DNA of 64,000 bases, taken from NCBI RefSeq assembly GCF_001524445.2, contig NZ_CP013418.1, forward strand, positions 558,001 through 622,000. The letters are read 5' to 3'. Shown here one piece after another: positions 54,689 to 64,000 of this stretch; within the stretch, counting starts at the first letter, position 1; each line of letters opens with the position of its first letter. The notes beneath the pieces were generated by a model, which had not been told where the DNA came from, ran no database searches, and saw only the letters and a list, made by a program, of their open reading frames with translations. The DNA is from Burkholderia savannae (GTDB lineage Bacteria > Pseudomonadota > Gammaproteobacteria > Burkholderiales > Burkholderiaceae). The translations under genes and the position numbers were made by a program.

Positions 54689-55608
54689 CGGTGTGACGCG
54701 CCGCGCCGGGGGCGGGGCTGTGCGTGCACGGCTCCGATCGCGGCGGCGCGGGCGCAGCCGCCGGATCTGCGCGGCCGCGCGCGATACGCGCGGCGCGCGC
54801 AATTCCGGTTTCGGTTCCGTCGGCGGCGACGCGAGCGCTCGATCGATCCGCCATGACAATCGGCACGGCCGCGTGACTTCCGTGCGGGCGTGCCACGGCT
54901 GCCAACCGTTCCCGGCCGCCGCGATCGCGCGGGCCGGATAGATCCGGCGTTCGATCGCGGCGAGGTTCGACCCGGCCGAGATTCGGCCGTTTCCCTTCGG
55001 CCGTTTCCCGACGGCATGCGCCTGCATGCGCATGATCGAAGGCGCGGCGGCGTGCTCCGCAACCCCTGACGCGCAGCGCAGGCGGCTCGCGTCGATCGGC
55101 GTCGGATCGCCGAACCGGAGCGCGGGCGCGCGCCCGATCGGGACGTCGACCAAGGGCCGGCCGCCGTGGCTCGACTGAACCGGTGCGGACGCGCGCCGCG
55201 GGCGCACGCCGTCCTCCAGGTTTCATCCGAATGCCTGCTGAGCTTTTCAGGCCGCCGCGCATAACGGCATGCGAACTTCTTCTGTCAAATGTCCAACGCG
55301 CGATAGATTCGCCGCCGCCGCTCTGCCGATAATGATCTCCATCAAATGCAACCGGCAGAGCCCTTGACGTGCTGAATACGTTCGCGCTATCCGCCCATCG
55401 CCCGACTCGACGCCGCGTGCATCCCGCGCCGCGCCGCGCGCGCATCTGCCGCTGTCGCCGCCGCTGATCCGGCCGCGCGGTTCGCGGCGGCCGCCGCACC
55501 CGGTTTTTCCGGTTTTTTCCGATTCGCCGCTTTCGTCGTTTCCGTCGCCGCGCGCCGCGCAGGCGCGCCGTTTCGTCTCGTCCATCGTTTTCTCCATCGG
55601 AGTCCGTC
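54689..55608. promoter_or_regulatory. Upstream region of the sulfur ester operon
   Basis: 920 bp without a supported gene. Near its right end are a perfect 9-bp inverted repeat (55320-55361) and, just after it, a possible -35 element ttgacg (55364-55369) with cgctat at 55385. The left 500 bp show only high-GC shadows. Confidence 0.5.
55320..55361. repeat. 9-bp inverted repeat upstream of the tauD-like gene
   Basis: gctctgccg (55320-55328) and cggcagagc (55353-55361) are perfect complements separated by 24 nt, directly before a candidate -35 box. It may be a regulator-binding dyad (for example a CysB/SsuR-type LysR regulator) or a leader hairpin; not assigned. Confidence 0.55.
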
Positions 55609-56556
55609 ATGACCAATCTGAGTCTCGCCGTATCGAACACGCTCGACGTGCGCCCCGTCACCGGCCGCATCGGGGCCGAAATCCATGGCGTGAAACTGTC
55701 CGCGCAGCTCGACGCGGCGTCCGTCGACGCGATCCGCGCCGCGCTCCTCAAGCACAAGGTGATCTTCCTGCGCGACCAGGCGCATCTGAGCGACGCCGAG
55801 CAGGAAGGCTTCGCGAAGCGGCTCGGCGAGCCGGTCGCGCATCCGACGGTGCCCGTCGTCGAAGGCACCGACTATCTGCTCGAGCTCGATTCGCACCGCG
55901 GCGGCCGCGCGAATTCGTGGCACACCGACGTCACGTTCGTCGACGCGTACCCGCAGGCGTCGATCCTGCGCGGCGTGACGATTCCGGAAGTCGGCGGCGA
56001 CACCGTGTGGGCGAACACCGCGGCCGCGTACGACGATCTGCCGGCGCCGCTGAAGACGCTCGCCGACGCGCTGTGGGCCGTGCACAGCAACGAGTACGAC
56101 TACGCGAGCCACCGGATCGGCACCGGCGACACGCCGCACGACGTCGCGGCGCTCAAGCGCTATCGCGAGGTGTTCGTGTCGACGCGCTACGAAACCGAGC
56201 ATCCGGTCGTGCGCGTGCATCCGGAGACGGGCGAGAAGACGCTGATCCTCGGCCACTTCCTCAAGCACTTCATCGGCGTGACGCCGGGCGGCTCCGCGCA
56301 TCTGTTCGAACTGCTGCAGAGCTACGTGACGCGGCTCGAGAACATCGTCCGCTGGCGCTGGCGCGAAGGAGACGTCGCGATCTGGGACAACCGCGCGACG
56401 CAGCACTACGCGGTCAACGACTACGGCGACGCGCGCCGCGTCGTGCGCCGCGTGACGCTCGCGGGCGACGTGCCCGTCGGCGTCGACGGCCGGCGCAGCG
56501 TCACGCGGCTGCGCGAGCCGAATCCGCGCGCGAGCGCGGACACGAAGGCCGCTTGA
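55609..56556 (+). CDS. TauD/AtsK-family Fe(II)/2-oxoglutarate dioxygenase
   Basis: The product is 315 residues. It oxidises a sulfonate or alkyl sulfate ester with 2-oxoglutarate and O2, releasing sulfite or sulfate plus an aldehyde. The 2-His-1-Asp iron site is visible: His105 and Asp107 in NSWHTDVTFVDAYP and His266 in RATQHYAVNDYG; an Arg near 282 in RVVRRVTLAG binds 2-oxoglutarate. The neighbouring sulfatase favours an alkylsulfatase (AtsK-like) over taurine as substrate. GGAG lies ahead of the ATG. First gene of the operon. Confidence 0.9.
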   Translation: MTNLSLAVSNTLDVRPVTGRIGAEIHGVKLSAQLDAASVDAIRAALLKHKVIFLRDQAHLSDAEQEGFAKRLGEPVAHPTVPVVEGTDYLLELDSHRGGRANSWHTDVTFVDAYPQASILRGVTIPEVGGDTVWANTAAAYDDLPAPLKTLADALWAVHSNEYDYASHRIGTGDTPHDVAALKRYREVFVSTRYETEHPVVRVHPETGEKTLILGHFLKHFIGVTPGGSAHLFELLQSYVTRLENIVRWRWREGDVAIWDNRATQHYAVNDYGDARRVVRRVTLAGDVPVGVDGRRSVTRLREPNPRASADTKAA

Positions 56557-56696
56557 TGTCGGCATGTCGACGCAGGCGCGCGCCGAGCGACCTCGCCCCC
56601 AGCGCGGTGGCGTCGCGCGCTGCCGCTGCCGCCGCCGCCGCGCATCGCGCGCCGCGCGTCGCTCGCTTCGTTCAACCCCAGAACGCCAGGATTTCC

Positions 56697-57773
56697 ATGA
56701 AGCATCTGATTCGATGGCTGAAGCCGCTTCGGCTCGTCATGCTCGCGTGGGCGCTCGCCGCGCCGGCCCACGCATTCGCGCAAACCGTCATCCGCATCGC
56801 GGTGCCCGACACGAGCGCCGGGCCGAAGCCCGCGGGCGGCGGCGTGGTCGACGTGATCCATGCGAACCGGCTGCTCGAAAAGGCGTTCGCGAAACAGGGC
56901 GTGGACGTGCGGTGGACCTTCTTCAAGGGCGCCGGCCCGGCGATCAACGAGGCGTTCGCGAACGGGCAGGTCGATCTCGCGTTTCTCGGCGATCTCGCGG
57001 CGGTGATCGGCCGCGCGAACGGCCTCGACACGCGCCTCGTCGCCGCGCTCGCGCGCAACGTGAACGGCTTTCTCGCGGTGACGCCGGGCTCGGGCGTCAC
57101 TGACCTGCGCGCGCTGAAGGGCAAGCAGGTCGCGGTGTTCCGCGGGACCGCGCTGCAACTGTCGTTCGACAGCGTGCTGCGCGCGGAAGGCCTCGCCGAG
57201 CGCGATTTCCGCATCGTCAATCTCGATCCGAACGCGGCGGCCGCGGCGCTCGCCGCGCGCCGGATCGATGCGGCGTGGGGCTCGGCCGGCGTGTTCGTGC
57301 TGCGCGACAAGGGGCTCGCGGACGTGCCCGTCAGCACGAAGGGCCGGCAGGGCGTCGGCACGCTGAAGGCGGGGCTCGTCGCGTCGTCCGCGTTCCTGCG
57401 CGCGCATCCGGAGCTCGCGCGCACGGTCGTGAAGACCGTCGTCGAGGCGTCGCAGTGGCTATCCGACAAGCGCAATCTCGATGCGTACATCGCGCTCGAA
57501 CAGCAGCAGGCGAGCATTCCGCCGACCGTCTGGCGCAACGAGCTCGCCGAAAGCGATCCGGCCGTCGTGTTCTCGCCGCTCATCGATCGCCATTACGTCG
57601 ACGCGTTCAAGCAGGACGTGCGCGTCGCGAAGGAAGCGGGGCTGATCCGCCGCACGTTCGACGTCGACCAATGGATCGACCGCAGCTATCTCGACGCCGC
57701 GCTGCGCGAGCTGAATCTCGGCGCGCGCTGGCAGGCGTACGAATCGTTCGGCCGGCCGGGCAGCGCGCTTTGA
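56697..57773 (+). CDS. Periplasmic substrate-binding protein for sulfonate/sulfate ester ABC transport
   Basis: The product is 358 residues. It has a signal peptide (RLVMLAWALAAPAHAFAQ) and the SsuA/TauA (NMT1/THI5-like) fold: VDVRWTFFKGAGPAINEAFA, NGQVDLAFLGDLAAVIGRAN, KGKQVAVFRGTALQLSFDSV. It would bind an aliphatic sulfonate or sulfate ester and hand it to the double permease at 60792. It is 140 bp after the dioxygenase gene and 11 bp before the receptor gene. Confidence 0.88.
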   Translation: MKHLIRWLKPLRLVMLAWALAAPAHAFAQTVIRIAVPDTSAGPKPAGGGVVDVIHANRLLEKAFAKQGVDVRWTFFKGAGPAINEAFANGQVDLAFLGDLAAVIGRANGLDTRLVAALARNVNGFLAVTPGSGVTDLRALKGKQVAVFRGTALQLSFDSVLRAEGLAERDFRIVNLDPNAAAAALAARRIDAAWGSAGVFVLRDKGLADVPVSTKGRQGVGTLKAGLVASSAFLRAHPELARTVVKTVVEASQWLSDKRNLDAYIALEQQQASIPPTVWRNELAESDPAVVFSPLIDRHYVDAFKQDVRVAKEAGLIRRTFDVDQWIDRSYLDAALRELNLGARWQAYESFGRPGSAL

Positions 57774-57784
57774 CGGGCGGGGCG

Positions 57785-60766
57785 ATGAAGCGCAATACGA
57801 TTCGATTCGGCTCGACGCTCGTCGCGGCCGCGCTGGCGCCGGCGGCATGGGCGCAGGCGGAGGCCGGCGCGCAAGGGCAGGCCGGCGCGGCGGCGGACGT
57901 GGCGCGTGCGCCGCAGGCGGCGAATGCGGCGAATGCGGTGAATGCGGGGACGAAGCCCGGCGCGACGAATGCGCTCGATGGGCGCGATGCGACGAGCGCG
58001 GCGGGCTTGCCGGCCGCATCGACGCTCGCGCTCGCCGAAACCGCGACGCGCGCGCCCGATCCGGCCCGGGCGGCCGGCGTGCGAGACGGCGTCGAAGCCG
58101 CCGGTGCGCCGCCGCCCGCCGCGCGGACGGCGAATGCGTTGCCGGTTGCGGGCGGGGCCGATTCGGCGAATGCGCCCGATGCCGCAAGCGCCGCCGACGC
58201 GACTCGCGCCGAGCGTGCGAGCGGACCGGTTCGCGCGACGGAATCGTTCGGGGCCGCAGGCGGCGGCGCGACATCCGATGCGACATCCGATGCGACATCC
58301 GATGCGACATCCGATGCGACATCCGACGCGGGCGCTTCCGGCGGCGGGCCGTCGAAGGCGGCCCGATCGGCCGGGCCGACTGGGCCGACTGGGCCGACTG
58401 GGCAGGCTGGGCAGGCTGACCGACGCGACGCCGCGTCGCCGGCCGCAACCGCCCCAACCGCCCCAGCCGCCCCAGCCGCCCCAGCCGCCTCAGCCGCCCC
58501 AGCCGCCTCAGCCGCAACCCCACCGGCCGGGCGCAGCGCCGCCGCCTCGTCGAGCGCCGCGCTGAAGGACGTCGTCGTCACCGCGCGCCGCCGCAAGGAG
58601 AACGCGCAGCAGGTGCCCGCGCCGATCTCGACCGTCAGCGGCGACGATCTCGAACTGCAGCGCAACTACCGCGTGCAGGACCTGCAGACCGTGCTGCCGA
58701 GCACGAACGTCGCGTTCATCCACGCGCGCCAGTCGAGCATCTCCGTGCGCGGCCTCGGCAACAATCCGGCGAACGACGGCCTCGAGGGCAGCGCGGGCGT
58801 CTATCTCGACAACGTCTATCTCGGCCGCCCCGGAATGGCCGTGTTCGACGCGTTCGACATCGACCAGATCGAACTGCTGCGCGGCCCGCAGGGCACGCTG
58901 TTCGGCAAGAACAGCACGGCCGGCGTGATCAACATCACGACGCGCCGGCCGACGTTCAGGGCCGAGGCGTCGATCGAGCAGTCGGTCGGCCAGCGGGGCT
59001 ATGCGCAGACGAAGGCGGTGCTGTCGGGGCCGCTCGCGGACACAGTCGCGGGCCGGCTCGTGCTGTACCGCACGCACGACGACGGCGACGTGAAGAACCG
59101 CTACACCGGCGGCCGGCTCAACGGCGGCATGCGCGAAGGCGTGCGCGGCGAGCTGCTGTTCAAGCCGTCGGCGAGCCTGAACGCGCGCGTGATCGCCGAC
59201 TATCACCGCGAGGATTCGAGCTACGGCACGACGGTGCTGTACGGCTTCGGGCCGACGATCAACGGCTACAACCCGTTCCTGAGCCGCGCGGCGTCGATCG
59301 GCGCCGCGCCCGTCACGAACCCCGCGCTGCACGAGGTGAACCTCGATTCGCGGCAGCACGTGAGCGTGCATCAGGGCGGGCTGTCGGCCGAAGTCGACTA
59401 CACGCTGCCGAGCGGCCACACGCTGACGTCGATCAGCGCCGCGCGCTTCTGGAATTTCGAGCCGGCGAACGACGACAACCTCGACAAGCCCGCGATCTAC
59501 AACACGGGCGTCGCGGTCAACGATCACCAGCTGTCGCAGGAGTTCCGGCTCGCGTCGCCCACCGGCGGCCGCTTCGATTACGTCGCGGGCGCGTACTACT
59601 TCCATCAGCGCCTGAGCAACCGGACGTTCGCGTACTACGGCCCGTTCGCCGACGCGATCGTGCTCGGCAACCGCAGCGGCGCGCTCGCGAACACGACGTC
59701 GATCGCGCCCGCGACGATGACGACCGACAGCTTCGCGCTGTTCGCGCAAGGCACGTGGCACGCGAGCCCGCGCGCCGATATCACGGCGGGCATTCGCGGC
59801 ACGTACGAGACGAAATCGGCGAGCGTCACGCGCGACGCGCCGGCGGGCGGCGCGGCCGTGCCGCCCGCCGTGCAGGCGGTGCGCGACGCGGTGATCGGCC
59901 GGTACGCGTCGGGCGACCTGAACCTGTACAGCCTGAGCCCGTCGGCGCTGCTCAATTTCGGCTACAAGCTCGCGCCGAACGTGCTCGGCTACGTGACGCT
60001 GTCGCACGGCGAGAAATCGGGCGGCGCGAACCTGTCGGTGTCGTCGGCGCCGACGCAGGGCGCGCAATCGCTCCTCGTCGGGCCCGAGCGCGCGAACAAC
60101 GCGGAGATCGGCGTGAAGAGCGAGTTCTTCGAGCGCCGGCTGACGGTCAACGCGAACCTGTTCTGGACGCAGGTGAGCGGCTATCAGGCGACGAGCTTCC
60201 TCGCGACGCCGACGGGCGTCGTCTCGGTGCTGTCGAACGCGGCCGACGTGAGGAGCCGCGGCGCGGAGCTCGACGTGCGCGCGATGCCGATCCGCAATCT
60301 CGTGCTCGGGCTCAACGCGTCGTACGTCGATGCGGCCTACACGTCGTACGAGAACGCGCCGTGCCCGTCGGAAGTGTCGATCCCGAATCCGAAGGCGGTC
60401 TGCAGCCTGACCGGGCGGCCCGTCGCGGGCGCGCCGCGCTGGATCGTCAACCTGAACGCGCAATACCAGTTCCGGCTGCGTCACGACATCGACCAGTATG
60501 TCGCCGCGCAGTATTCGCTGCGCTCGAGCCAGTACGGCACGCTCGACGATTCGACGTACGGCCGGCTGCCCGGCTACGGCGTGCTGAACCTGACGACCGG
60601 CTGGCGGCTCGCGATGGGCCGCCATCAATGGGACCTGTCGCTGTGGGCGCGCAACGTGTTCGACCGCCGCTACTACCTCGCGTCGTTCGCGACGATCAAC
60701 GGCGCGTACACGGCGTCAGTCGGCGACGAGCGGATGTTCGGCGCGACGCTGCGCTACGACTACTGA
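57785..60766 (+). CDS. TonB-dependent outer-membrane receptor with a long repetitive linker
   Basis: The product is 993 residues. Signal peptide (FGSTLVAAALAPAAWAQA). Residues about 25-260 are an unusual low-complexity Ala/Gly/Pro/Thr region with tandem units ATSD (12-bp repeats, 58268-58327) and GPT (58373-58400). Then comes a normal receptor: ALKDVVVTARRRKENAQQVP (TonB-box region), plug (SSISVRGLGNNPANDGLEGS; IELLRGPQGTLFGKNSTAGV), and a barrel ending NGAYTASVGDERMFGATLRYDY-like aromatic residues. It probably imports a sulfated or sulfonated compound across the outer membrane. It lies between the binding protein and the permease. Confidence 0.9.
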   Translation: MKRNTIRFGSTLVAAALAPAAWAQAEAGAQGQAGAAADVARAPQAANAANAVNAGTKPGATNALDGRDATSAAGLPAASTLALAETATRAPDPARAAGVRDGVEAAGAPPPAARTANALPVAGGADSANAPDAASAADATRAERASGPVRATESFGAAGGGATSDATSDATSDATSDATSDAGASGGGPSKAARSAGPTGPTGPTGQAGQADRRDAASPAATAPTAPAAPAAPAASAAPAASAATPPAGRSAAASSSAALKDVVVTARRRKENAQQVPAPISTVSGDDLELQRNYRVQDLQTVLPSTNVAFIHARQSSISVRGLGNNPANDGLEGSAGVYLDNVYLGRPGMAVFDAFDIDQIELLRGPQGTLFGKNSTAGVINITTRRPTFRAEASIEQSVGQRGYAQTKAVLSGPLADTVAGRLVLYRTHDDGDVKNRYTGGRLNGGMREGVRGELLFKPSASLNARVIADYHREDSSYGTTVLYGFGPTINGYNPFLSRAASIGAAPVTNPALHEVNLDSRQHVSVHQGGLSAEVDYTLPSGHTLTSISAARFWNFEPANDDNLDKPAIYNTGVAVNDHQLSQEFRLASPTGGRFDYVAGAYYFHQRLSNRTFAYYGPFADAIVLGNRSGALANTTSIAPATMTTDSFALFAQGTWHASPRADITAGIRGTYETKSASVTRDAPAGGAAVPPAVQAVRDAVIGRYASGDLNLYSLSPSALLNFGYKLAPNVLGYVTLSHGEKSGGANLSVSSAPTQGAQSLLVGPERANNAEIGVKSEFFERRLTVNANLFWTQVSGYQATSFLATPTGVVSVLSNAADVRSRGAELDVRAMPIRNLVLGLNASYVDAAYTSYENAPCPSEVSIPNPKAVCSLTGRPVAGAPRWIVNLNAQYQFRLRHDIDQYVAAQYSLRSSQYGTLDDSTYGRLPGYGVLNLTTGWRLAMGRHQWDLSLWARNVFDRRYYLASFATINGAYTASVGDERMFGATLRYDY
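58268..58520. repeat. In-frame tandem repeats in the TonB receptor linker
   Basis: Five near-perfect 12-bp units gcgacatccgat (58268-58327), then 9-bp gggccgact/gggcaggct units (58373-58420), then ccagccgcc-type units (58451-58515). All are multiples of three and keep frame. Confidence 0.9.

Positions 60767-64000
<3,234 letters not shown>

Noticed and set aside
58268..58520. CRISPR-like repeats
   Set aside because: The units are 9-12 bp, contiguous without spacers and in frame inside a coding gene.

Overview
This is a very GC-rich (roughly 70%) bacterial window with Burkholderia-like codon use. The nitrate cluster, the PBP3-type transpeptidase with a DD-carboxypeptidase, and the taurine/sulfate-ester genes fit chromosome 2 of a Burkholderia of the pseudomallei group. 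That placement is recalled gene content, not a database match.

Layout. (1) 1-2550: end of an MFS transporter, an allantoate/N-carbamoyl amidohydrolase and an HDAC-family deacetylase, closed by an intrinsic terminator. (2) 3027-5204: a large secreted lipoprotein that looks like a glycoside hydrolase, followed by 1.3 kb without a clear gene. (3) 6480-18539: assimilatory nitrate reduction. cobA-nasT-nasS lie on the minus strand; narK-nirB-nirD-nasA lie on the plus strand, and nasA is fused to a CysJ-like flavoprotein. The shared 783-bp control region carries two NtrC-type dyads 21 bp apart, two divergent sigma-54 promoters, and two near-identical terminator hairpins in the leaders. The hairpins are probable targets of the ANTAR antiterminator NasT. 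(4) 19249-24734: a small papain/C39-like cysteine protease (candidate secreted effector), a PBP3-like transpeptidase, a DD-carboxypeptidase and a dienelactone-hydrolase-family protein.

(5) 25291-53606 is the centrepiece: a complete type III secretion island of the Salmonella SPI-2 (Ssa/Esc) family, not the Inv/Mxi-Spa (Bsa) or Hrp type usually described in Burkholderia. Gene by gene it matches SPI-2: SsrA/SsrB, SpiC(SsaB)-SsaC-D-E, SsaG-H-I-J-(SctK-like)-K-L, SsaM-V-N-O-P-Q-R-S-T-U, and a translocon operon with an SseB/EspA filament, an SseA-like coiled coil, a second filament gene, SscA, SseC, SseD and SseE. Product lengths match the recalled Salmonella lengths closely. Differences are the inverted ssrAB-ssaBCDE block between ssaL and ssaM, convergent ssrA and ssrB, an added AraC regulator, an added lytic transglycosylase, and a duplicated filament gene. 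Together these genes should build the basal body, needle, EspA-like filament and translocon, with SpiC-SsaL-SsaM as the translocator/effector switch.

(6) 53870-54688: a Crp/Fnr-like regulator. (7) 55609-64000: sulfonate/sulfate-ester use, with a TauD/AtsK-type dioxygenase, a periplasmic binding protein, a TonB-dependent receptor with a long repetitive linker, a fused double ABC permease, and a Cys-type sulfatase cut by the window end. No tRNA, rRNA, CRISPR array, transposase or integrase was seen.
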